Below, piece by piece: positions 1-5,910 of a DNA stretch of 9,157 nt. The DNA is from Lachnospiraceae bacterium (lineage in GTDB: Bacteria > Bacillota > Clostridia > Lachnospirales > Lachnospiraceae), in NCBI GenBank assembly GCA_003447895.1, contig DLYC01000140.1, positions 2,960 to 12,116 on the forward strand, written 5' to 3'. The translations under genes and the position numbers were made by a program. Within the stretch, counting starts at the first letter, position 1. Each line of letters begins with the position of its first letter. The notes under the pieces were generated by a model, which worked only from the letters and a program-made list of their open reading frames with translations, had not been told where the DNA came from and did not search any database.

Positions 1-277
1 CGGATTGGGCTTTTTTCTCCCCTCGCTGTATGCTCACACGATATGCCGCCGTATAGAGATCCTGTGTCATCACGCACCGGTCATAGAGAAAGAACATCAG
101 ATACAGAAGCATTATGATCAGCGCAAACACCGCCGGAACGATCATTGCCGCCTCTGCTGTCATATAGCCCGCAAGGCCGCCCTCCCGGCAGTTTCCGTTT
201 TCCGCTTTCGGTTTCGTGGGCGCTCTGTCCTTCTCTCTTTTGTCCCGGTCGCAGCTTCTGTCCGCCCGATCACTCAC
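1..277 (-). CDS. TadE-like minor pilin, 3' part missing at the window edge
   Basis: This gene runs off the window, and only the first 92 codons are visible. The start is GTG at 277-275. An in-frame TGA lies six codons upstream, and an AAAGGAGG ribosome site (286-293) sits 8 nt away, so no longer start is possible. The product has a very charged, hydrophilic leader of about 37 residues (many D, R, K). It is followed by G37|YMTAEAAMIVPAVF, a prepilin-type cleavage site with Glu at +5 (E42), and then a hydrophobic segment of about 25 residues. This is the TadE/TadF-type minor pseudopilin pattern: the peptidase is expected to cut after G37 and the hydrophobic helix to anchor the protein in the membrane or pilus. 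The visible part ends shortly after the helix, so the exported domain is unknown. It is the most distal tad gene seen here, 71 nt after prepilin peptidase B. It could instead be a TadG- or DUF4320-like protein, which only the missing part would settle. Confidence 0.82.
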   Translation of the reverse strand, partial: MSDRADRSCDRDKREKDRAPTKPKAENGNCREGGLAGYMTAEAAMIVPAVFALIIMLLYLMFFLYDRCVMTQDLYTAAYRVSIQRGEKKAQS

Positions 278-322
278 CTCATCCGCCTCCTTTCAGACGT
301 GAAATGCTCTCCGCCCTCTTTT

Positions 323-352
323 CCTATACAATGCGAAAGTTCTTTCTCTCAA
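323..352 (-). promoter_or_regulatory. possible weak internal promoter before the distal TadE-like gene
   Basis: On the minus strand TTGAGA (347-352, overlapping the stop of peptidase B) lies 18 nt before TATAGG (323-328). The spacer contains the palindrome GAAAG-TT-CTTTC (335-346). The match to a sigma-A promoter is fair at -35 and weak at -10. It may allow some separate expression of the last gene, but chance is a real alternative. Confidence 0.22.
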
Positions 353-819
353 TTCAGATGCCTGCCGCCGCACACAAGCAAAAGCAGCCTGATGCCCGAT
401 GAAACGGCAAGAAACGGTATAAAGGCCAGCTTCTCATCGAATGCGGCAGCGCTGTTCCTCCTTCTGAGGATCCGGCAGAAACCATAAACCGCGCAGAGGA
501 TCAGGGCTCCTTCCAGTATTGCGACGATCTCGCAAAGGCCGGTGCAGAAACCGCAGGCCATAAGACAGATTCCGTCTCCTTCCCCGATCTGTCCCCTGAA
601 CACCATTGAAAGAAGAAGCAGTACCGCGCCCGGCAGAGCTCCCGCCCAAAGAGGAAAGCCGTCCTCAGCAGCCGGGCAGACAATCCCCATTGCCGCGGCG
701 ACTGCCGCGAACAGGACAACACTCCCGATCGGGATTCTCTTCGTTCTGAGATCGGGCACCGCCGTGATCCACAAAAAGAGGCAGGTCACCCCTTCTCTTA
801 TAATCTGTATCTTCCTCAT
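349..819 (-). CDS. prepilin peptidase B (A24 family, CpaA-like)
   Basis: A small polytopic membrane aspartyl peptidase of 156 residues. It is expected to cleave the leaders of Flp/TadE-type precursors on the cytoplasmic face of the membrane. The two catalytic aspartates of family A24 are visible: D23 in VPDLRTKRIP, and D82 in the GxGD motif G79-E-G-D82. Several hydrophobic segments (about 11-21, 32-50, 58-73, 83-118, 132-150) fit a CpaA-type enzyme without the N-terminal methylase domain of PilD. The ATG at 819-817 overlaps the upstream TGA as ATGA, a classic translational coupling that decides the start; a longer reading upstream would only lie across the neighbour's coding sequence. The Asn usually seen after Ile-Pro following the first Asp is Ile here (IPI). 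It is the second peptidase of this operon and differs clearly in sequence from the one at 8148-8603. Family assignment is firm; which pilin it cleaves is not known. Confidence 0.9.
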   Translation of the reverse strand: MRKIQIIREGVTCLFLWITAVPDLRTKRIPIGSVVLFAAVAAAMGIVCPAAEDGFPLWAGALPGAVLLLLSMVFRGQIGEGDGICLMACGFCTGLCEIVAILEGALILCAVYGFCRILRRRNSAAAFDEKLAFIPFLAVSSGIRLLLLVCGGRHLN

Positions 820-1751
820 TTTTCCGCGTGCCGGTGTTCTCCCCCGCATTTGGGGCACGGCCTGTAATGCCCTTCCGCCTCCGAATCCTCCATCAGAGTG
901 ATGTGCCTGACGATCCCGCCGCAGTTCCGGTCCGCGTGATAGCGGTTTCCTTCCTTCGTCACATAGACGATCCCGCCCTTCCCGGGCCGGCAGCACTCAC
1001 ACGGATAGTACACGGATCCGTCGCCGCTCCTTAAGGAGGAGACCTGCGAAGCGGGAACCGCCCGCACCTGCGGGTTCAGGTAGATGCAGCCGGAATCTCT
1101 GTGATACACCTCTCCGTACCGGGTCACATAGACCGAGGACTCCGATGCGTCGCCGCTTGTCTGCGGAAGGCCGCTCCCCGGCGTCCACCCCACCCATGCA
1201 TGGCCGCAGTACCGGGCCTGCATCATAAAATCCGGAAAGGCTATGACTCTGACAAACGGCCGGATCCGGTAGTTGACCACAATCTCGACGTGGTCCCCTT
1301 CCGTCAGGATCTTCGATTCGGCAAAAGACAGCCCGGCCCGGCCTCCGACAACGCAGGAATGCCGCCAGAACGCCTCTCCCAGGTAAGTCGTCACTTTATT
1401 TCTCACAAACGTCTCCGAGACCGCAAGCGACGCCGCCGCGCCTGTCTCAGAGCTTTCTTCTCCGCCTTCCCCCTCCGCGCCCTTTCCGTAGCGCAGATAG
1501 TAGGCCGCTTCACAGACCTCCTCTCCGGCCTGCTGTACGGCCGCCTGCATCCCGCTCTGGAGTCTCACCGCATCAAACAGAAACAGCAGGTTCATGACAA
1601 AAAAGAGAAAAAGGGGAACAACTGCCGCCGCTTCCAGAGACATGCTTCCGCGCAGAGAAGGCGGGGGCGATGCCCTTGAAGATCTGTCAGATGCCCGGAG
1701 AGGCTCTTCTTTTTCTGTTTCATCTGTCAGACAGAGATTCCTCAAGAGCAT
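816..1751 (-). CDS. TadE-like minor pilin with two C-terminal Cys/His (metal-binding-like) repeats
   Basis: A predicted minor pseudopilin of 311 residues. The N-terminus is a hydrophilic leader (1-35) ending in G35|SMSLEAAAVVPLF, with Glu at +5 (E40), followed by a membrane helix to about residue 63. This is the TadE signature. A middle exported domain (about 65-200) follows. The C-terminus holds two copies of a small module, VYVT-x-x-G-x-x-YH...C...PCxxC: copy 1 at 207-254 (H217, C222, C251, C254) and copy 2 at 262-302 (H272, C277, C299, C302). Similar YH/C/CxxC modules end other bacterial proteins such as some nucleases and resemble Ada-type zinc sites; metal binding here is inference. The start at 1751 is chosen because AAAGGAGG (1760-1767) lies 8 nt upstream. 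A longer in-frame ATG at 1808 overlaps the previous gene and has its purine-rich stretch too close. The gene ends in an ATGA overlap with peptidase B. It probably forms part of the pilus tip or base. Confidence 0.88.
   Translation of the reverse strand: MLLRNLCLTDETEKEEPLRASDRSSRASPPPSLRGSMSLEAAAVVPLFLFFVMNLLFLFDAVRLQSGMQAAVQQAGEEVCEAAYYLRYGKGAEGEGGEESSETGAAASLAVSETFVRNKVTTYLGEAFWRHSCVVGGRAGLSFAESKILTEGDHVEIVVNYRIRPFVRVIAFPDFMMQARYCGHAWVGWTPGSGLPQTSGDASESSVYVTRYGEVYHRDSGCIYLNPQVRAVPASQVSSLRSGDGSVYYPCECCRPGKGGIVYVTKEGNRYHADRNCGGIVRHITLMEDSEAEGHYRPCPKCGGEHRHAEK
846..1133 (-). repeat. tandem duplication of a YH-C-PCxxC module within the TadE-like gene
   Basis: The encoded residues 207-254 (990-1133) and 262-302 (846-968) are two diverged copies of the same unit. 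Shared positions are VYVT at the start, a Gly and a YH pair after it, a Cys five residues after the His, and a closing PCxxC. The spacing from the middle Cys to CxxC is 28 residues in copy 1 and 21 in copy 2. All four potential metal ligands are intact in both, so neither copy looks degenerate. Confidence 0.8.
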
Positions 1752-1792
1752 CGTCCCCGCCTCCTTTCCGCGTTTCCCTTCCGATTCCCTCA

Positions 1793-3325
1793 CTAATTGA
1801 ATCCGCATTCTCCTTCGAATGAAAAAGTTTTCCCACAGGCCGTTGCCTCTGCGTGCATGCCAAATCCGTCCAGGCACAGATCGAACCGGAAAGCAGGATT
1901 TCCAGTAATCTCTCTGATGTCCATTTCCATAATGTCCATGGTCCTCTGTGTTTTGACAGAACTGCCTTCAAGCAGTAAAAGCCCCTGAAGATACTCGCTG
2001 TAGCCGAGTCCCTCCCCGCTGTCCCGGTCCCGGATTGCCGTGAGCGGGCTCAGAAGCTCGTGGAGAGCCGTCTGCCAGCTCTCAGACGTCTTGACAAGCG
2101 GCACTTTCCCGCCGGTCATGAGAGTCCGGACATCCTGTACGCTCTCGAGATAACTCCAGGCCAGCGCAAGTGCCCTGGACACCGGCTCCTCAAGTTCCGG
2201 ATTGAGAAGGATCAGGGATGCCGCCATCGCCACGAGCCGGATCCTGGCCATCTTCTCCTCGTCGCTGAACAGATAGGCGCAGTTGGACGCCTCCCGGATC
2301 AGAATGAGCCTTGCTGCGGTGCCCTCAAGATTTCCCCGGTCTGAATCCTTTCCGCACAGGATGTACTCCTGCTGGTAGCGAAGCTTTCCGTCATCGAGCG
2401 GCTTCGCGCAGTTTCCCGTCTTTTCACTGAGGTAGAGGTCGAACAGGATCTCGTCTGCCGCCGGGTAATGGTGGGAATTGGGGACTGACAAGCCGTCCCC
2501 CATGTGAAGTCCCCTTCCGCAAAGGCTGTCTTTTCCGCTGATTCTCTCATTCGATAAGCCGTCAAGGTTCCCGAAAACCTGCATGAGAACAGGGAGAAAT
2601 TGAAATGACTCCATCTCATCGACCATCTCCTCCGCTTCCGAAGGCTTGTCAGAGGCAGCCTCACGTTCCCCGGAGGTGACCTCTTCCTCGTTTTCTTCTT
2701 TCTCTTCATTTTCCTTCCTCTGCTCCTCTCTCTTTTTCCTGAGCGCTTCTTTGAGGTCCTCCTCGCTCTGATGCGTCTCATTGGCCCATTCCCTTCCGCT
2801 GATCTCAAGGCCCCGCCACTGATCGGCATCGGCAAGGATCCTTGCTGCCAGGGCCCCGGCGGGATCCGCCGCCATATACGCGTACACCTGCTCCCGCACG
2901 GCCCGTCCGCATTGGTCGCAGGCATACCGGGTCCCCGTCACCTGCACATCCCCGGCCGCCATAGAAGTCCAGTCCCGCTTCCTCCCAAAGGGAAGCACAT
3001 AGTTTCTCTCACAGTTTTTCTCCATATAGCTTTTTAAATGCGTTCCCAGGACTTCATTTCCGCCGCCGGCTCCCCCGTATGTGGTGTCGATAAAGAAAAG
3101 ATCATATCTTCTGTGCAGTTCCTGATGAAACTCGGCCATCGCCGCGTTCTGGGATATGCGGCAGATGCTCTCCATCTGCATTTTCGCGGCTCCCAGGCGC
3201 GCGCCTTTGATCAGAACCAGATACAGGCCGAGCGCCGCCGCGACCGTCAGCGCAAGGTAAACGGTAATATATCCTCCGGCAGAGGGCCCCGCCGCCGGCT
3301 TCCCTCTGCCGTCCGTTCCCTGCAT
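1793..3325 (-). CDS. DUF5702-like membrane-anchored Tad-locus protein
   Basis: A protein of 510 residues with one N-terminal membrane helix (GGYITVYLALTVAAALGLYL, about 17-38) and a large exported part. The helix resembles TadE/TadG-type segments (Gly before a hydrophobic helix, then GARLGAAKMQ), but there is no Glu at +5, so peptidase cleavage is doubtful. YDLFFIDTTYGG (74-85) and EYILCGK (320-326), followed by a Leu/Ala-rich helical stretch, recall the DUF5702 family of clostridial Tad loci; this is from memory of the family pattern. A very charged Glu/Lys/Arg segment (about 183-240) probably forms a long helix or coiled coil, perhaps a spacer through the wall. Eleven cysteines include a CxxC at 136-139. 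The start may be ATG at 3325, 2 nt after the flp stop, or GTG at 3334, which overlaps it; neither has a good ribosome site, so translation is probably coupled to flp. Its role is unknown; a structural or minor-pilin role follows only from context. Confidence 0.85.
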   Translation of the reverse strand: MQGTDGRGKPAAGPSAGGYITVYLALTVAAALGLYLVLIKGARLGAAKMQMESICRISQNAAMAEFHQELHRRYDLFFIDTTYGGAGGGNEVLGTHLKSYMEKNCERNYVLPFGRKRDWTSMAAGDVQVTGTRYACDQCGRAVREQVYAYMAADPAGALAARILADADQWRGLEISGREWANETHQSEEDLKEALRKKREEQRKENEEKEENEEEVTSGEREAASDKPSEAEEMVDEMESFQFLPVLMQVFGNLDGLSNERISGKDSLCGRGLHMGDGLSVPNSHHYPAADEILFDLYLSEKTGNCAKPLDDGKLRYQQEYILCGKDSDRGNLEGTAARLILIREASNCAYLFSDEEKMARIRLVAMAASLILLNPELEEPVSRALALAWSYLESVQDVRTLMTGGKVPLVKTSESWQTALHELLSPLTAIRDRDSGEGLGYSEYLQGLLLLEGSSVKTQRTMDIMEMDIREITGNPAFRFDLCLDGFGMHAEATACGKTFSFEGECGFN

Positions 3326-3327
3326 CC

Positions 3328-3525
3328 CTAACACTTTCTCATAAAGGCCGAGGAGATGATCGATCCGCTGTCGCTGTTGATCTTCTGAAACACTTTTTTG
3401 ACAAGATCATTGAGCTGTTTCTTGAAAATTATGACAAGACCGATCAGTACCACGATGATCAGTATGATCTCCACCGTTCCCATTCCCGTTTCGTCTCTCC
3501 AAAAATCTCTGACTGCTTTCCCCAT
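3328..3525 (-). CDS. flp: Flp-type major pilin precursor
   Basis: A prepilin of 65 residues, the expected major subunit of the Tad fibre. A 14-residue positively charged leader ends in DETG14|MGTVE, with Glu at +5 (E19). The hydrophobic segment I20-F34 follows, then KKQLNDLVKKVFQKIN. Cleavage after G14 would leave a mature pilin of 51 residues, typical of Flp and of the Flp1-like family of Gram-positive bacteria. The start ATG at 3525 has AAAGGAG 5 nt upstream. The tail is Ser-rich and ends in a single cysteine as the very last residue (C65). The gene sits after tadC rather than at the head of the operon, with a 70-nt leader containing an inverted repeat that may adjust its expression. Its stop almost touches the next gene. 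No second flp copy is visible. Confidence 0.93.
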   Translation of the reverse strand: MGKAVRDFWRDETGMGTVEIILIIVVLIGLVIIFKKQLNDLVKKVFQKINSDSGSIISSAFMRKC

Positions 3526-3553
3526 ACTTTCTCCTTTCTTTTTTGTGTTTCCC

Positions 3554-3594
3554 GCATTGCCCGTGTCTGATCACAAGGATTGACTCCGCAATGC
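3554..3594 (-). repeat. inverted repeat in the tadC-flp gap
   Basis: GCATTGC (3554-3560) and GCAATGC (3588-3594) are perfect 7-nt inverted copies around a 27-nt loop, just after the tadC stop and about 29 nt before the flp start codon. On the mRNA this could form a stem. There is no T-run after it in the direction of transcription (the following stretch is A-rich), so it does not look like a full terminator. It might stabilise a processed flp-proximal transcript or set relative pilin expression. Confidence 0.4.
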
Positions 3595-3595
3595 C

Positions 3596-5086
3596 CTATG
3601 CCGCAAAACTGTAATAGGCAGGAATTATGATGATCAGCATTGTGATCGCGAGCATCAGTATCATCGGCAGCAGAAGCTTCGTCTCCGCCTCCTCTCCCAG
3701 CTTTCTCGCCGTGTTTCTTCGCTCCTCGAATGATGCCTGCGCCTCCTGCTGCATTACAGACAACAGTTCCCGGTTCCCTTTTCTGATGTTCTGTGTCAAA
3801 AGAGTGCAGAGCCTTGTGTACTGCCTGGACCGGCAGCGTGCCCCGAACCGGGCGTAGGCCTCCGCCTCCGGGACGCCGCTCCCGAGCTCGCGGCAGACAA
3901 GGAGAATCTCCTCGTAGGCGCCGCGCGCTTCTTTCCCCTCCTCCTTCTTCCTCGCGTAGTCCTCCCCGATCTTTAAAAAGCAGCTCCTGATGCTGAGCCC
4001 GGCCCCCATATACAGCACGAACTTGCTGATGATCCGGGGGTAGTCCAGCATCATCTGTCTCTCCCTGTCCAGCACTCTCTGATGGAGGCGGCTTCCCATA
4101 GACGCCGCCGTCAGGCAGGCCACAGCCAGGGCGAACAGGATGACGGCAGGACCTGAATCGGAGGGCTTTTCCGCGTAATCCACCGCCCGTTCCTCCAGGG
4201 TCTTCGGAAGCGGCAGGACGCCCTCCGAGACACTCTCCTGATCTGCCGAGGAAAGTGCCTCCCGTATTCCCGCAGACAGTTTTTCTTCCTCTGTGAGGAC
4301 AGGCGGGAAGACTGTGACCGCATACTCCCTGTCAAAGCGGATCCCCTCCGGTGTTCCGTTGTCATAACTGAGAATCGCAGTCAGAGTCACCTCCCGGCTG
4401 TCATGTCTGTCCATTGCCACGTTCCCCACGGATCCGTCCGCGTCGACCAGCGCGTAGCTCGAGCTCTCCCATGCGATCACAAACGGATATCCCTCCACTT
4501 CGTCCGGAAGATCCAGGTCCGAGGTCACATGGCGCAGGTCGCTGTTTTGACCGAGGATCTTCTCAGGAAGGGCCGCAAAGAGTTTGTCCGCAAGTTCCTT
4601 TGCCTGTTGTCTGCTGTACTTTCTGGACCGCACTTCCAGTCTGTAATTTCCCTGATAGACCGGCTCTTCCTCTTTGCTGCCCTTGTCCCGCACGCTGACC
4701 TCGAGTTCGGTGGTTCTGTCTTCCCCACCCACCCGGTCCCGGACCAGTTCTCCCTTCTCGGTCATAAGAAGGCTCCTCCCTGCCGCCACATAGCTTGCGG
4801 CCGCAAGGACCGTGCCGGCGAGAAGGATCATGAGCACGATCCGGATCCTCTCTGTAAAAAAGCGCTCCTCTTCCCGCTTCGTCTGTCCGAAGGGATACAG
4901 GATTGCCAGGTCCCTTCGGACGCCGCTTTCATACGGAAGCCCTCCGCCGCTTCTGCCGGCGCGAAAGCGCCCGGCTTTTCGGAAGAGGTAGGCCGCCATT
5001 TTGGAAAACCCCGGCATTCCGTCTCCCCGCGACACAAGTCCCAGCACCAGGTATCCGGCAATGATCAGTCCGTAAATATAGATCAT
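3596..5086 (-). CDS. tadC: TadC-type pilus platform protein with an extracytoplasmic Ig-like insert
   Basis: An inner-membrane platform protein of 496 residues that works with TadB and the CpaF ATPase. Segment order: helix 1 (3-18); a basic cytoplasmic stretch (19-80); helix 2 (about 82-103); a large predicted extracytoplasmic region (104-311); helix 3 (313-330); the cytoplasmic type II secretion F domain (about 345-468, with YPRIISKFVLYMGAGLSIR and RELGSGVPEAEAYARFG); and helix 4 (471-491). The positive-inside rule supports this topology. Plain TadC proteins are around 300 residues, so roughly 200 are extra. Within them residues 188-260 look like an atrophied bacterial Ig domain (LDLP, IAWESSS, VDADGSV, VTLTA, YAVTV). 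The start ATG at 5086 has AAGGAAGGGAG just upstream, 35 nt after tadB. The F-domain assignment is firm; the Ig assignment is pattern recognition. Confidence 0.9.
   Translation of the reverse strand: MIYIYGLIIAGYLVLGLVSRGDGMPGFSKMAAYLFRKAGRFRAGRSGGGLPYESGVRRDLAILYPFGQTKREEERFFTERIRIVLMILLAGTVLAAASYVAAGRSLLMTEKGELVRDRVGGEDRTTELEVSVRDKGSKEEEPVYQGNYRLEVRSRKYSRQQAKELADKLFAALPEKILGQNSDLRHVTSDLDLPDEVEGYPFVIAWESSSYALVDADGSVGNVAMDRHDSREVTLTAILSYDNGTPEGIRFDREYAVTVFPPVLTEEEKLSAGIREALSSADQESVSEGVLPLPKTLEERAVDYAEKPSDSGPAVILFALAVACLTAASMGSRLHQRVLDRERQMMLDYPRIISKFVLYMGAGLSIRSCFLKIGEDYARKKEEGKEARGAYEEILLVCRELGSGVPEAEAYARFGARCRSRQYTRLCTLLTQNIRKGNRELLSVMQQEAQASFEERRNTARKLGEEAETKLLLPMILMLAITMLIIIIPAYYSFAA
4307..4525 (-). 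other. Ig-like (aBig-type) domain coding segment inside tadC
   Basis: These bases encode residues 188-260 of the TadC protein. The order LDLP (191-194), W206 followed by ESSS, VDADGSV (214-220), VTLTA (233-237) and a closing YAVTV (255-259) follows the beta-strand pattern of atrophied bacterial Ig domains in cell-surface proteins. A helix-rich stretch (about 156-180) precedes it. The reading frame continues cleanly through, so it belongs to the protein and is not a frameshifted insertion. Confidence 0.6.
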
Positions 5087-5121
5087 TTCTCCCTTCCTTT
5101 TATCCTTTCAGGAATCTCCGA

Positions 5122-5910
5122 TCACAGAGAAACCGCCAATATTTTTTCAGAGATGACAAGCGCTGCCAGATAGGCGCCCAGGCACACCGTCATGAAAGCC
5201 GCGCCTTCGAGGTTGTGATAGAGCACATCGAAAAAACCGGGAGAAGTAAGGCCGATGTAGAAAATGATCATAAAGGGCGTCAGATCCATAATCCTCTGCT
5301 CCAGTCTTCTGTTTCCGAGCATGATCCGGATCTCGTTCTCCACATCCAGCCTCTCCTCGATCAGGGCGGAAGTTCTCGCGAGAATTTCCACCATGTTCCC
5401 GCCGCCTCTCTTCGCGATCCGGAAAACTTCGGCAAACTCCCGGATCTCCTCTGTGTCCGCTCTTTGGGCAAAGTCGTCGAGCAGGGTCTCGAGCGGGATC
5501 CGGTTGTCGAGTCCGTTGACGACCCGCAAAAGCTCCCTGCTGATCGGAGCCCTCTCTCCGTACTCGTAGACCATTTCCCTGTAGCCTTCACGAAACGCGT
5601 TTTCAGGGGAGTCCCCCGCCCTCAGGGCATTGTTCACGCTCCCGAGAAGATCCCTGAACTGCTCCGAGAGGATCCTCTTCTCCTTTTCCCTTCTGTTTTT
5701 TGCCCTGTACATACTGAAAGGGATTCCGAGGGGCATCAGGATCACCGCAGCCGCCGCAGACTGATAGAAGAGCCATGCGGCGGCCGCCGCGAGCGCCGCC
5801 CCTTCAAGAAAGTAAAGGATTCCCCGTCCCGACAGGGATTCCCGCCATCTCGAATTTGTAAGTATGTGTGAGCGCGTTCTCCTTTTGCCAGTCGCCGATG
5901 ATTCTCCCAT
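5122..5910 (-). CDS. tadB: TadB-type pilus platform protein
   Basis: An inner-membrane protein of 262 residues of the type II secretion F / TadB family, partner of TadC in the assembly platform. It has a basic N-terminus (1-29), two close membrane helices (about 31-48 and 52-68), the cytoplasmic F domain (about 80-205, with QFRDLLGSVNNALRAGDSPE and RIAKRGGGNMVEIL) and two C-terminal helices (about 209-230 and 236-256). The start at 5910 is preceded by GGGAG 6 nt away, and no other ATG, GTG or TTG precedes the first helix. As a result the first 35 codons overlap the end of cpaF by 107 nt, which is long for an operon junction. It lacks the extended N-terminal domain of some proteobacterial TadB proteins. 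Confidence 0.93.
   Translation of the reverse strand: MGESSATGKRRTRSHILTNSRWRESLSGRGILYFLEGAALAAAAAWLFYQSAAAAVILMPLGIPFSMYRAKNRREKEKRILSEQFRDLLGSVNNALRAGDSPENAFREGYREMVYEYGERAPISRELLRVVNGLDNRIPLETLLDDFAQRADTEEIREFAEVFRIAKRGGGNMVEILARTSALIEERLDVENEIRIMLGNRRLEQRIMDLTPFMIIFYIGLTSPGFFDVLYHNLEGAAFMTVCLGAYLAALVISEKILAVSL

Noticed and set aside
1752..1877. Longer N-terminus for the TadE-like protein
   Set aside because: It overlaps the DUF5702-like gene and lacks a well-spaced ribosome site, whereas ATG 1751 has AAAGGAGG at ideal distance.
4403..5173. Plus-strand open frame of 256 codons
   Set aside because: It lies opposite tadC, whose domains and membrane helices are clear; the plus frame shows no family features.
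5215..5871. Plus-strand open frame of 218 codons
   Set aside because: It is antisense to tadB, with no motif and no ribosome site.
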